In this document: in pieces, positions 44,893 to 53,944 of the stretch
How the letters are laid out: every line of letters starts with the position of its first letter
How positions within the stretch are numbered: position 1 is the first letter of the stretch
Assembly: GCA_025963725.1 (NCBI GenBank)
Contig: JAOQAE010000003.1
Span: 62,001-126,000, forward strand
Direction: 5' to 3'
Source: Bacteroidota bacterium
Lineage (GTDB): Bacteria; Bacteroidota; Bacteroidia; 2-12-FULL-35-15
DNA: 64,000 nucleotides
Program-made: the position numbers and the translations under genes
The notes under the pieces: model-generated
Database searches by the model: none
What the model saw: the letters and a program-made list of their open reading frames with translations, nothing else
Told to the model about the DNA's origin: nothing

Positions 44893-46476
44893 ATGAAAAA
44901 ACTCTTACTTGCATTCGCATTATTCATTTGCCTCGCTCCCCTCGCAGCGCAAACAACCTACAGCAATGTAGCGCCGATATTCTTTAACAGGTGCACCAGC
45001 TGCCACCATGAGAACAGCCATGCGCCGTCTTTCATGACCTACAGCCAGATCGTTCCGCACATGTACACGATCGATGCATACCTGAACTCCGGCTATATGC
45101 CGCCATGGATCCCCGATACAACCTATTCACGCTTTTCGCATGAGCGTACCATCGCCCCTGCGGAAAAAGCGGCTATCCTCAACTGGATCGCCAACGGCGC
45201 ACCTGCAGGCGATACCACACTCGCGCCGCCGGCACCCGTGTATTCACGCTACCAGCTGAACGGCACTCCCGACCTGGAGCTTACCATCCCGACCTTTACA
45301 AGCAACGCCGTTACCGACGACAGCTATGTTTGCTTTTCCTTACCGACCGGCCTTACACAGAACCGTATCATCCAGGCCTACGAAGTGGTAGGCGGGAATG
45401 AATCGATCGTTCACCACGTTGTTGTAAACGTGGATACCATGGGCACTACCACCAGCGACCTTTCCGGCGGATGCTACACCATCAGCGGCGATTTCAGCAT
45501 TGGCGGATATGCTCCAGGGGCATCTCCAACCGTATTCCCAAGCACAGGCCCTCTTAAAATGGGCATCACCATCAAGGCCGGATCAAAGATCGTGTTGCAG
45601 ATCCACTACCCTGTAGGAACCGACGGGCAGCAGGACAGCACAAAGATCAGGATCTTCTTCTATCCTGTTGGAACCACCGGCGTACGCCCTGTTTATGTAA
45701 CCACACCATTACAGAACTGGTCGCTGAACATCCCGGCAAACACCGTGAGGACATTCAATGCAGTTTATCCTACTTCGGGCGGAATGCCTTACCCCACTTC
45801 TATTTTTGCGGCTTTCCCGCATTCACATAAGATCGCAAGGGTGCTGAAAAATTATGCTTACCTCGGAACAGATACGGTTCCGCTGATCAGGATCAATGAA
45901 TGGGATTTCAACTGGCAGGGATATTACACCTTCCGCAACCTGAAGAAAGTGCCAACAGGCTACAAGTTCAAGGCAACGCATATTTACGACAACACTACGG
46001 CCAATCCTTTTAACCCAACGCCAGTAAGCGTGTATGCAGGCACCAGCACCTCCGATGAAATGCTCTTCGATTCTTTTATGTCGCTCTATTACCTGCCGGG
46101 TGATGAAACTGTAAATATCGATTCCCTGCTGGCGCTCGATCCGCTTTTGCAGCCGGGAACTATCGGCATTACGGAACAGGTGATGCCGGGTATTGAAATG
46201 AATACCTACGCATTCCCGAATCCTTTCGATAACAGGGTAACCATCGGCTATACGCTGGATGCGCCTTCAAAAGTGAGCATTGATGTGTACACCATTTACG
46301 GAACACGTGTAAGCACACTGCAGAACGGCATGGAGGACAAAGGCACGCATGAGATGACATGGGACGGAACGAACGATGCAGGCGCCAAACTGGCTGCAGG
46401 CTCGTACATCTACATCGTAAGGACCGGCACACAGCAGTGCTACGGAAAGCTGACCCTGCTGGGCTTAAAAAATTAA
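44893..46476 (+). CDS. T9SS cargo with heme-c motif and copper-monooxygenase-like domains
   Basis: The ATG at 44893 gives 527 residues and a signal peptide (MKKLLLAFALFICLAPLAAQ). A heme-c motif follows at C34-T-S-C37-H38. The middle resembles the two beta-sandwich domains of ascorbate-dependent type II copper monooxygenases (PHM/DBH fold), and copper ligands can be matched: H174-H175 and H238 (first site), H310-x-H312 and M390 (second site). The end is a FlgD-like/type A sorting domain (TYAFPNPFDNRVTIGY to GKLTLLGLKN). It looks like a secreted redox enzyme with electron input through the heme. The substrate is unknown. A terminator follows. Confidence 0.8.
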   Translation: MKKLLLAFALFICLAPLAAQTTYSNVAPIFFNRCTSCHHENSHAPSFMTYSQIVPHMYTIDAYLNSGYMPPWIPDTTYSRFSHERTIAPAEKAAILNWIANGAPAGDTTLAPPAPVYSRYQLNGTPDLELTIPTFTSNAVTDDSYVCFSLPTGLTQNRIIQAYEVVGGNESIVHHVVVNVDTMGTTTSDLSGGCYTISGDFSIGGYAPGASPTVFPSTGPLKMGITIKAGSKIVLQIHYPVGTDGQQDSTKIRIFFYPVGTTGVRPVYVTTPLQNWSLNIPANTVRTFNAVYPTSGGMPYPTSIFAAFPHSHKIARVLKNYAYLGTDTVPLIRINEWDFNWQGYYTFRNLKKVPTGYKFKATHIYDNTTANPFNPTPVSVYAGTSTSDEMLFDSFMSLYYLPGDETVNIDSLLALDPLLQPGTIGITEQVMPGIEMNTYAFPNPFDNRVTIGYTLDAPSKVSIDVYTIYGTRVSTLQNGMEDKGTHEMTWDGTNDAGAKLAAGSYIYIVRTGTQQCYGKLTLLGLKN

Positions 46477-46489
46477 GAACTGTTTTTAT

Positions 46490-46523
46490 AAAAAAAGTCC
46501 TTCCCCACGGAGGGACTTTTTTT
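46490..46523 (+). terminator. Terminator of the heme-c/copper oxygenase-like gene
   Basis: AAAAAAAGTCC pairs with GGGACTTTTTTT around a TTCCCCACGGA loop, ending in a long T run. Confidence 0.85.
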
Positions 46524-46576
46524 ATGCCCGGCACAGATTTTAAAGCCGGTCTGTTATACTTTCAGTATTCAACCTT

Positions 46577-47425
46577 ATGAAAACATTCGCTTATTTATTA
46601 TCATTTGCTGCAGTGGGTATGCTAACGCTGCAAAGCTGCGGCATCTCAAAGCACAGGAACATCACGTATCTCCCGGCTGATCCGAAGTTGAAAACGGAGG
46701 AAATGAAGCTGGACGTATTCAGCCCGAAGCATGCCGATAAAAAAGATGTATTCATTTTTATCCATGGCGGCGGATGGGCGCATGGAAGCAAGTCGCTTTA
46801 CAAATTCTTCGGGAAGCGCCTTGCACGGAAAGACGTGGTAGGCGTTGTGATCGATTATCCCTTAAGCCCGAAGGCCAATTACAATGACATGGCCATTGCT
46901 TCCGCAAAAGCGGTAAAATGGGTGAAGGAGAACATTGCAAGCTATGGCGGCAATCCCGACAGGATCTTTATTTCAGGGCATTCGGCAGGCGGGCACCTTG
47001 CTGCGCTGATCACCGTACGAAAAAAATATTTCGACAGCCTCGGACTCGAAGACCCGGTGAAAGGCGTGGTGCTGATAGACGCTGCAGGGCTCGACATGAA
47101 AAAATATCTGGAGGACCAGGAAGCTGCCGGCGGTGATCATTACCTCGATGCATTTACAAAAGATCATGAAACCTGGAAGGAAGCTTCACCCATCTACTTT
47201 CTTCGCGAAGGCATTCCGCCCATGCTGATCCTTACCGGTGAAAAAACCTACCCGAACATTAAGGACAGCAACGAGCGTTTTGTAACCGGCCTTGCCAAAT
47301 ATGCGAAAACACTCGACTATAAAGTGGTGAAAGGAAAGCATCACATCCCGATGATCTTCCAGTTCTATAATGCGCATAATGGCCTGTATGACTATATTCT
47401 GAAATTTATGAAGAATACGAAATGA
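46577..47425 (+). CDS. Alpha/beta hydrolase lipoprotein (BD-FAE type)
   Basis: A 282-residue protein with lipobox LTLQSCG (cysteine at about residue 16). It carries the oxyanion-hole motif FIHGGGWAHG, the nucleophile elbow ISGHSAGGHLAAL, an aspartate in LILTGEKTYPN-region and a late KGKHHIPM histidine. This is the bifunctional feruloyl/acetyl esterase-like family, common in Bacteroidota. A plant-polysaccharide or lipid ester could be the substrate. It has its own small promoter region and lies between a T9SS cargo gene and a TPR gene. Confidence 0.85.
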   Translation: MKTFAYLLSFAAVGMLTLQSCGISKHRNITYLPADPKLKTEEMKLDVFSPKHADKKDVFIFIHGGGWAHGSKSLYKFFGKRLARKDVVGVVIDYPLSPKANYNDMAIASAKAVKWVKENIASYGGNPDRIFISGHSAGGHLAALITVRKKYFDSLGLEDPVKGVVLIDAAGLDMKKYLEDQEAAGGDHYLDAFTKDHETWKEASPIYFLREGIPPMLILTGEKTYPNIKDSNERFVTGLAKYAKTLDYKVVKGKHHIPMIFQFYNAHNGLYDYILKFMKNTK

Positions 47426-47478
47426 TGTACTCGCATCCGGCTAAATCACTATATTAGTTTCTGCAAAACAAAACAGCA

Positions 47479-48783
47479 TTGAAACACTTTCTCAGCCTTC
47501 TCATCGTATGGTGCTTTTTCATCCCATGCCTCGCGCAGCAGGAACCGACCGACTCGCTTCTCAATCTTTTAAAAGTTGCTAAAGAGGATACCAACAAAGT
47601 AATTCTCTTAAACCATCTCGGTGAATACTGTGATGAAAGCGACATTTTAAAATACGCTGAAGCCTCCTTGCAGCTTTCCGAAAAGCTGAACTATAAGCAG
47701 GGAATTGCGGATGCGACCGGGAACATCGGCTTTGTGTATAATAACGAAGGCCGCATTGAAATGGCGCTTGAATGCTTTATGAAGGCATTGAAATTAGAGG
47801 AAGAGCTTGGCAAAAAGAAGGAAGCTGCCTTTTTACTGAATAACATCGCATTTATCCAAAAGAACCAGGGACAGCCGGACATGGCGCTGGTCAATTACCT
47901 CAAAGCTCTTAAAATACTTGAAGAAGAAAAGGACCAAAGAATGCTTCCTTATATACTCGATAACATCGGGGAAATTTATTTTTTGCAGGAGCACATTGAC
48001 AAGGCACTTGAATTTCACCAGCGCGCATTAAAGCTCCGTGAGGAAACAGGCGACAAAAGAGGCATTTCAGCATCCTACAGCTATTTCGGCGTGATCTATA
48101 GAAACAAAGGAGAGCCTGAAAAAGCACTGGGCTATTTTCAAAAGGCCCTGGCGCTGCGCGAAGAAGCAGGCGAGAAGGAAGGGATCACCAACTCACTGAA
48201 TGCCGTTGGCGCCATGTACGCTGCACTGAAAGAATATAAGCAGGCCGAAAAATACTGTGTCCGTGCGCTGGAAGTGGCAAGGGAAATCGGATATCCCGGC
48301 TACATCCTCAATGCAAGCGAGAACCTCAGCATGATCTACAAGTCGGAGAACGATTATAAGAATGCATACGAAATGCATGTGCTGTACAAGGAAATGACCG
48401 ACAGCATTAACAACCAGGAAACAAGAAAAGCTTCGGTTCAAAAACAGATGAAGTATGATTTCGAGAAAAAGGAAATGCTTGCCAAAGCCGAACAGGATAA
48501 GAAAGACACCATTGCACGGGAAGAAAAACAGCAGCAGCAGCTGATCATTTATGCCGTGAGCGCCGGACTCCTTCTCGTCCTGCTCTTCGCGTTGTTCATT
48601 CTCAGGAGCTACCGGCAAAAGCAAAAGGCCAACATGGAGATCCTGCAACAGAAAGCGATCATCGAAGAAAAGCAAAAGGACATTCTCGACAGCATCCACT
48701 ACGCGAAGCGCATTCAGCAATCACTGTTGCCAACGGAAAAATACATTGATAAGAACATGCGTAAATTAAAGCGGGAAGCTTGA
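47479..48783 (+). CDS. TPR membrane protein with an orphan SpoIIE-type linker
   Basis: A 434-residue protein starting at TTG (47479): signal peptide (1-20), six or seven TPR repeats (about 25-320; e.g. ALEFHQRALKLREETGDKRG, ALGYFQKALALREEAGEKEG), a membrane helix (about 355-378), and a coiled coil. The end, QKDILDSIHYAKRIQQSLLP, is the linker that precedes a SpoIIE phosphatase domain in related proteins (KDSINYAKKIQDAILP in the gene at 22320), yet the phosphatase is missing. It ends cleanly 17 bases before a terminator, so truncation is old or this short form is functional. Confidence 0.85.
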   Translation: MKHFLSLLIVWCFFIPCLAQQEPTDSLLNLLKVAKEDTNKVILLNHLGEYCDESDILKYAEASLQLSEKLNYKQGIADATGNIGFVYNNEGRIEMALECFMKALKLEEELGKKKEAAFLLNNIAFIQKNQGQPDMALVNYLKALKILEEEKDQRMLPYILDNIGEIYFLQEHIDKALEFHQRALKLREETGDKRGISASYSYFGVIYRNKGEPEKALGYFQKALALREEAGEKEGITNSLNAVGAMYAALKEYKQAEKYCVRALEVAREIGYPGYILNASENLSMIYKSENDYKNAYEMHVLYKEMTDSINNQETRKASVQKQMKYDFEKKEMLAKAEQDKKDTIAREEKQQQQLIIYAVSAGLLLVLLFALFILRSYRQKQKANMEILQQKAIIEEKQKDILDSIHYAKRIQQSLLPTEKYIDKNMRKLKREA

Positions 48784-48800
48784 AGGCCCTTTCGTACAAT

Positions 48801-48835
48801 AAAAAAACGGAACCCAACCAGGTTCCGTTTTTTTA
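48801..48835. terminator. Bidirectional terminator between the TPR gene and accC
   Basis: AAAAAAACGGAACC pairs with GGTTCCGTTTTTTT across a CAACCA loop. It serves both converging genes. Confidence 0.88.
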
Positions 48836-48862
48836 TTTGCGTCTCCGCGTCTTTGCGGTGAA

Positions 48863-50203
48863 TTACTCTGTAAGGTCAAAGCCTTCCAGGAACTTCGTAG
48901 TATACTCTCCCTTAATGAAATTCTCATCCTTCATTAATTTCAGATGGAATGGAATGGTAGTTTTCACGCCCTCGATCACATACTCGCTCAGTGCGCGGTG
49001 CATCTTCGCGATCGCTTCCTCACGCGTTTGTGCAACCGTGATCAGCTTTGCCACCATGCTGTCGTAGTTTGGCGGAATGGTGTATCCTGCATATATGTGC
49101 GAATCCACGCGGATCCCGTGTCCGCCCGGGGTGTGCAGTACGGTGATCTTGCCCGGTGACGGGCGGAAGTTATTAAAAGGATCTTCCGCGTTGATGCGGC
49201 ATTCGATAGCATGCAGCTGCGGAAAATAATTCTTTCCTGAAATAGGAACTCCCGCGGCCACCAATATTTGCTCACGGATCAAGTCATAATCGATCACCTC
49301 TTCCGTGATCGGATGCTCCACCTGGATCCGGGTGTTCATCTCCATGAAATAAAAATTGCGGTGCTTGTCAACAAGGAACTCAACCGTTCCAACGCCTTCA
49401 TATCTCACCGCCAGTGCCGCTTTAATTGCAGCATCACCCATGCGCTCGCGCAATTCATCCGTCATGAACGGCGATGGCGTTTCCTCCATTAATTTCTGGT
49501 GCCTTCTCTGGATCGAGCAGTCACGTTCCGATAAGTGGCATGCTTTTCCGTATTGGTCGCCCACTACCTGGATCTCGATGTGCCTTGGCTCCTCGATGTA
49601 TTTTTCCATGTACATGGCGCCGTTGCCGAATGCAGCTTCCGCCTCTTTGCTTGCCGATTCAAAGTTCGCACGCATCTCTTCTTCTTTCCAGATGATGCGC
49701 ATTCCGCGCCCGCCGCCGCCGGCAGTCGCTTTGATGATCACCGGGTAACCCACTTCCGGTGCAAGCTCGATGGCCTGCTCCACGCTTTCCAGCAATCCTT
49801 CGGAGCCCGGTACGCAAGGTACGCCCGCTGCGATCATGGTCGCTTTCGCGGAAGACTTATCTCCCATCGAATTGATCATTTCAGGTGAAGCGCCGATAAA
49901 TTTGATGTTATGCTCCTGGCAGATCTTCGAGAACTTTGCATTCTCGGAAAGGAATCCGTAGCCCGGGTGAATAGCATCTGCATTGGTGATCTCCGCTGCG
50001 GAAATGATATTCGGAATATTTAAATAGGAGTCTTTGCTTGGAGGTGGCCCGATACAAACCGCCTCATCGGCAAATTTCACGTGCAGGGATTCCCTGTCGG
50101 CAGTGGAGTAAACCGCCACCGTTTTAATCCCCATTTCTTTACAGGTACGGATCACGCGCAATGCGATCTCTCCCCTGTTTGCTATAAGTATCTTTTTGAA
50201 CAT
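48863..50203 (-). CDS. accC: Biotin carboxylase subunit of acetyl-CoA carboxylase
   Basis: A 446-residue ATP-grasp enzyme that carboxylates biotin on AccB with bicarbonate and ATP. Diagnostic segments are [31 protein letters not shown], the ATP loop [12 protein letters not shown], the [13 protein letters not shown] and [12 protein letters not shown] catalytic region, and [18 protein letters not shown]. Length is normal. It lies downstream of accB on the same strand, separated by 115 bases rich in ATTCGTA repeats. Confidence 0.95.
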   Translation of the reverse strand: MFKKILIANRGEIALRVIRTCKEMGIKTVAVYSTADRESLHVKFADEAVCIGPPPSKDSYLNIPNIISAAEITNADAIHPGYGFLSENAKFSKICQEHNIKFIGASPEMINSMGDKSSAKATMIAAGVPCVPGSEGLLESVEQAIELAPEVGYPVIIKATAGGGGRGMRIIWKEEEMRANFESASKEAEAAFGNGAMYMEKYIEEPRHIEIQVVGDQYGKACHLSERDCSIQRRHQKLMEETPSPFMTDELRERMGDAAIKAALAVRYEGVGTVEFLVDKHRNFYFMEMNTRIQVEHPITEEVIDYDLIREQILVAAGVPISGKNYFPQLHAIECRINAEDPFNNFRPSPGKITVLHTPGGHGIRVDSHIYAGYTIPPNYDSMVAKLITVAQTREEAIAKMHRALSEYVIEGVKTTIPFHLKLMKDENFIKGEYTTKFLEGFDLTE

Positions 50204-50214
50204 TCTCTTTTTGG

Positions 50215-50318
50215 TTAATTAATTCAGCGAATTACGAATCAAAAAAACGAAATTTCGAATTACTAAAATGTACGAATTCGTATTTCGTACAATTCGTAAC
50301 CATTCGTATTTCGTGGAA
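50215..50318. repeat. ATTCGTA-rich palindromic intergenic stretch
   Basis: About 100 bases between accC and accB hold a cluster of ATTCGTA/TACGAAT words in both orientations (e.g. TACGAATTCGTA and TTTCGTACAATTCGTAACCA). The stretch can form several overlapping hairpins. A weaker version of the same words lies between accB and fabH (50867-50925). Confidence 0.6.
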
Positions 50319-50813
50319 CTATGAAGGATCTACTAAAAACAACGGCTGATCATACTCAACAGGAGTAGCGTCATTCACCAGCACTTTTACGATCTTTCCT
50401 TTAATATCCGATTCGATCTCGTTGAACAGCTTCATCGCTTCAATGATGCATACCGGTTTTCCCGCAGCGATCTCATCGCCTACATTTACGAATGGCGGCT
50501 TGTCAGGTGAGGAAGAACGATAGAACGTCCCGATCATCGGCGATTTGATGGTCACGTATTTTGCATCATCAGCGGCGGCCGAAGCTTTTGCTTCAGGAGT
50601 TTTTGTTTCAGTAACTGGTGCCTGTGTCTGAACCGGTGCCGCTTGCATTGCAGGCTGCGCAACAGGTGCCGAAGTCTGAACAAATACTTGTTCCTTGCTT
50701 TTTCCTGCCGGAGTTTTAATAACAATCTTTACATCTTTTGTTTCGAGCTCAACCTCGCTTACACCGGATTTTGCTACAAACTTGATCAGGTCTTGAATTT
50801 CGTTCAGTTTCAT
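50319..50813 (-). CDS. accB: Biotin carboxyl carrier protein of acetyl-CoA carboxylase
   Basis: A 164-residue protein. N-terminal MKLNEIQDLIKFVAKSGVSE leads to a Pro/Ala/Gln-rich flexible linker (about 40-85), then the biotinyl domain. The biotinylation site is K128 in IIEAMKLFNEIE. It carries the carboxylated biotin between AccC and the transferase subunits (not in this window). Order fabH-accB-accC along the minus strand is typical for Bacteroidota lipid gene clusters. Confidence 0.95.
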   Translation of the reverse strand: MKLNEIQDLIKFVAKSGVSEVELETKDVKIVIKTPAGKSKEQVFVQTSAPVAQPAMQAAPVQTQAPVTETKTPEAKASAAADDAKYVTIKSPMIGTFYRSSSPDKPPFVNVGDEIAAGKPVCIIEAMKLFNEIESDIKGKIVKVLVNDATPVEYDQPLFLVDPS

Positions 50814-50925
50814 TCTATGTAATTTTTAAATTAATATTCTGTTTAGTTACGGATCGCTAATCATTGCGAATATACGAATCAGGTTTGCTATACCATGCCT
50901 TTACTCAGATTCGCAAATTCGTTTT

Positions 50926-51930
50926 TTATTCGTTATCCGTATTGTATGCCCATTTCAGATAAACACTTCCCCAGGTAAACCCTGCACCGAATGTAGAGAT
51001 AATAATATTATCCCCTTTTTTCATTTGCTTTTCGTAATCCCATAAACACAATGGAATTGTACCAGCAGTAGTATTACCATATTTCTGAATGTTCAACATC
51101 ACCTTTTCAGATGATAATCCCATTCTTTCAGCCGTAGCATCAATGATCCGCTTGTTTGCCTGATGAGGAACAAGCCAAGCGATATCATCTGATTTTAAAT
51201 TATTACGGTCCATGATCTGAGCAGACACATCAGCCATACCAACTACAGCGCGTTTGAAAACGGGCTGACCGTCCTGGTAAACAAAATGCTCACGCGCGTC
51301 AACTGTTTCATGAGTTGGTGGTTTAACAGATCCTCCTGCCTTTTGATGCAAATACTGACGGCCTGAGCCATCTGATTTTAAAATGGAATCCTGCACTCCT
51401 AAACCTTCAGTATTCGGCTCAAGTAAAACCGCTCCTGCACCGTCACCAAAAATGATGCAGGTGGAACGGTCAGTATAATCAAGAATAGCAGACATCTTAT
51501 CTGCACCTACCACAATAACTTTTTTATGTTTGCCGGTCTCGATGAATTGCGCACCTGTTGACAAAGCATATACAAATCCGGAGCATGCAGCGTTAAGATC
51601 GAAACCCCAGGCATTGGTTGCTCCTATTTTATCGCAAAGAACATTGGATGTTGAAGGGAAAACGTAATCAGGAGTAACAGTACCTACGATGATAAGATCA
51701 ATATCCAATGCAGAAATGCCGCGCTTCTTTAACAAGAGCTCAACAGCTTTCACACACATGTCGGAAGTTCCGAGGCCTTCGCCCTTTAAGATCCTGCGCT
51801 CTTTGATCCCTGTGCGTGTTTCGATCCACTCGGAAGTGGTCGGCACTAACTTTTCCAGCTCCTGGTTGTTCAGAATATATTCGGGCACATAACCCGCAAC
51901 AGCGGTAATAGCGGCAGTTACTTTCGTCAT
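50926..51930 (-). CDS. fabH: Beta-ketoacyl-ACP synthase III
   Basis: A 334-residue condensing enzyme that starts fatty-acid synthesis by joining an acyl-CoA and malonyl-ACP. Catalytic residues are visible: C116 in [11 protein letters not shown], the histidine in VPHQANKRI and the asparagine in KYGNTTAGT. The start codon overlaps the plsX stop as ATGA, so plsX and fabH are translationally coupled. Length and start are normal. Confidence 0.95.
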   Translation of the reverse strand: MTKVTAAITAVAGYVPEYILNNQELEKLVPTTSEWIETRTGIKERRILKGEGLGTSDMCVKAVELLLKKRGISALDIDLIIVGTVTPDYVFPSTSNVLCDKIGATNAWGFDLNAACSGFVYALSTGAQFIETGKHKKVIVVGADKMSAILDYTDRSTCIIFGDGAGAVLLEPNTEGLGVQDSILKSDGSGRQYLHQKAGGSVKPPTHETVDAREHFVYQDGQPVFKRAVVGMADVSAQIMDRNNLKSDDIAWLVPHQANKRIIDATAERMGLSSEKVMLNIQKYGNTTAGTIPLCLWDYEKQMKKGDNIIISTFGAGFTWGSVYLKWAYNTDNE

Positions 51931-52865
51931 TGAAATACTTGTTTTATTTTATCCGACAGCTTTGCCTCTATCACATCCTTGGTGAGCAGCAGCATGTTCT
52001 TTACGGCAATATCATTGGAGATCCCATGGCCGATCATTACGGTTGAGTTGATGCCCAGCACGGGTGTCCCGCCATAGTTCTCATAATTGAAGCGGTCGAA
52101 ATAAGGATCGCTCAGTCCGCGCTTTTTGATCAGCGTATAAAATGCTTCCGCTTCCTTCAATACCACGTTTCCGGTAAATCCGTCGCATACGATCACATCG
52201 CAATGGTCGCCGAAAATATCCCGGCCTTCCACATTTCCCACGAATTTAAAGTCTTTGGAATCTTTCATCAGCTGGTGTGCAGCCTGTGCAACAAGGTTTC
52301 CCTTTTCAGGCTCCTCGCCGATGTTCAGTAAAGCAACTCTCGGATTTTTAATGTTGTACACGTATTCCGCGTACAGCGAACCAAGCACGGCGAACTGGTA
52401 AAGCACATCGGGCTTGCAGTCGGCATTGCTGCCTACATCGAGGATGAGGCCAACGCCGCCGTTCTCTTTGGGAAGGATGGAGGTGATGCAGGGACGGATC
52501 ACGCCTGCAACCGATTTAACGCTGAACATGGAACCCACAAGCATTGCGCCTGTGTTCCCGTTGCTGGCAAAGCCATCGAGCTTGCCTTCTTTGAGCATAA
52601 AAAAACCCAAAGCAATACTTGAATTGGGTTTGTGAGAAAAGGCTTTGGTAGGATGTTCGCTCATGCCGATCACTTCCGTAGAGTGAACAATATCGAAATT
52701 GTTCACATCAGCGTTGTGCTTTGCAAGCTCGGCAAGGATCAGCTCCTTGTCGCCGATCAGTACAAGGCGTACATCATGCGGTAATTCATTATAGGCAAGT
52801 AAAGCACCTGAAACAGTAGCTCCCGGTGCAAAATCACCGCCCATAATATCTATACCTATCTTCAT
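51927..52865 (-). CDS. plsX: Phosphate acyltransferase
   Basis: A 312-residue enzyme that makes acyl-phosphate from acyl-ACP, the first acyl donor step for phosphatidic acid. Segments [40 protein letters not shown] and [15 protein letters not shown] fit the family. It sits between rpmF and fabH as in most bacteria with this cluster, and its stop overlaps the fabH start by 4 bases. Confidence 0.95.
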   Translation of the reverse strand: MKIGIDIMGGDFAPGATVSGALLAYNELPHDVRLVLIGDKELILAELAKHNADVNNFDIVHSTEVIGMSEHPTKAFSHKPNSSIALGFFMLKEGKLDGFASNGNTGAMLVGSMFSVKSVAGVIRPCITSILPKENGGVGLILDVGSNADCKPDVLYQFAVLGSLYAEYVYNIKNPRVALLNIGEEPEKGNLVAQAAHQLMKDSKDFKFVGNVEGRDIFGDHCDVIVCDGFTGNVVLKEAEAFYTLIKKRGLSDPYFDRFNYENYGGTPVLGINSTVMIGHGISNDIAVKNMLLLTKDVIEAKLSDKIKQVFQ

Positions 52866-52899
52866 AAATTAAGTTAATCGGGTTATTTGTTAAATGGCA

Positions 52900-52929
52900 A
52901 AAAAGGGATCTGTGCGTATGCCCAAACCC
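52900..52929 (-). terminator. Weak hairpin between rpmF and plsX
   Basis: On the minus strand AAAAGGG and CCCTTTT pair across about 19 bases with T following. It could attenuate transcription from rpmF into plsX. Confidence 0.35.
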
Positions 52930-52960
52930 TTTTGTCAGCCAATTAACTATTCACTTAAAC

Positions 52961-53146
52961 TTAAGCAGAAACTTTTTTCTCTACCGCTAATTTACCTTTG
53001 TAGTAACCGCACTCGTTACAAACGCGGTGATACAGTGTAGGCGCTCCGCAGTTGGAACAGTTGCAAAGTGTAGAAGCTACAGCTTTATCATGACCCCTAC
53101 GGCTATCTCTTCTTGATCTCGATAATTTTCGCTTTGGATGTGGCAT
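52961..53146 (-). CDS. rpmF: 50S ribosomal protein L32
   Basis: A 61-residue basic protein with the standard MPHPKRKLSRSRRDSRRGHD start. It has zinc-ribbon cysteines in LCNCSNCGAP and HRVCNECGYYKG (C30, C33, C43 and C46 are the likely ligands), so it is the zinc-binding form. It is in the usual DUF177-rpmF-plsX order. Confidence 0.96.
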   Translation of the reverse strand: MPHPKRKLSRSRRDSRRGHDKAVASTLCNCSNCGAPTLYHRVCNECGYYKGKLAVEKKVSA

Positions 53147-53235
53147 TGTTAATTAATTTTAGAATTATTGATTTACTGAACTGTTGATTAAAAACGTATA
53201 ATGCTTTTTGCAGGGACCGGCTTTCGCCTGTATGC

Positions 53236-53769
53236 TTAATTTAATTTTATTCCTTTTAATCCGTCCCATCTCGGGTCGGTATCATCTTCCCCGCTGTCAT
53301 CCACCAGGTATTTCTTCACTTTTTCGATCATCTCCGGGTCACAGGTGCTGTTTCCTTTTTCATCGGGAGGATGAACACGCTTGATCGGCAATGAAAGTAC
53401 GATATATTCGTAGATATACTGCGATACATCGAGCTCGTGCTCATTTGCAGCGATGGTAATGATGTCATCATTCTCATTCGTCTGGTCGCTTCCGCCCACC
53501 TTTACGATCAGCTTGTAATCACCGCTGATGGGCAGGCCGAACTCTTCCGTGCAAAGGTCGCAGGGCACTTTTACCGTGCCGCTGATCTTGAACCCGAGCG
53601 ACATCATGGCCGATTGCTTCAGCAGCGACAGGTCAACCGTAATATTTCCCTCTTTTATCTCCGAATAATCAAAGCCCTCAAAGAACTTATCTGTGACCTT
53701 GAATTCGTATTCATGCTTTCCAACGGCTAATCCTACAAACTGTATGATATACTCTTTTTCACCCGGCAT
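53236..53769 (-). CDS. DUF177 (YceD) family protein
   Basis: A 177-residue protein with the DUF177 core: FDYSEIKEGNITVDLSLLKQ, the CDLC motif (VKVPCDLCTEEFGLPISGDY) and the ELDVSQYIYEYIVLSLPIKR segment, then a Cys in GNSTCDPE and a DPRWDGLKGIKL end. YceD is involved in accumulation of 23S rRNA in some bacteria; the exact role is still unclear. It precedes rpmF, as in most genomes. Confidence 0.9.
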   Translation of the reverse strand: MPGEKEYIIQFVGLAVGKHEYEFKVTDKFFEGFDYSEIKEGNITVDLSLLKQSAMMSLGFKISGTVKVPCDLCTEEFGLPISGDYKLIVKVGGSDQTNENDDIITIAANEHELDVSQYIYEYIVLSLPIKRVHPPDEKGNSTCDPEMIEKVKKYLVDDSGEDDTDPRWDGLKGIKLN

Positions 53770-53870
53770 TTTTACTTAACTTTTTGAGAAAGACCGCAAA
53801 GGTAAAAATTTCTGCCTTATTTCAAAGCCTTAATCCAAATTAAATTTAAGGGCAGTTTTGATGCAAAAAA

Positions 53871-53915
53871 AGCAAAAATCCGGTAAAAACAACGATTTTT
53901 GACCGGATTTTTGCT
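53871..53915 (-). terminator. Terminator of pdxA
   Basis: On the minus strand AGCAAAAATCCGGT pairs with ACCGGATTTTTGCT and is followed by T7, 30 bases after the pdxA stop. Confidence 0.85.
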
Positions 53916-53944
53916 GTAAAGCATCGTTTTTAAGGGATCAAACT

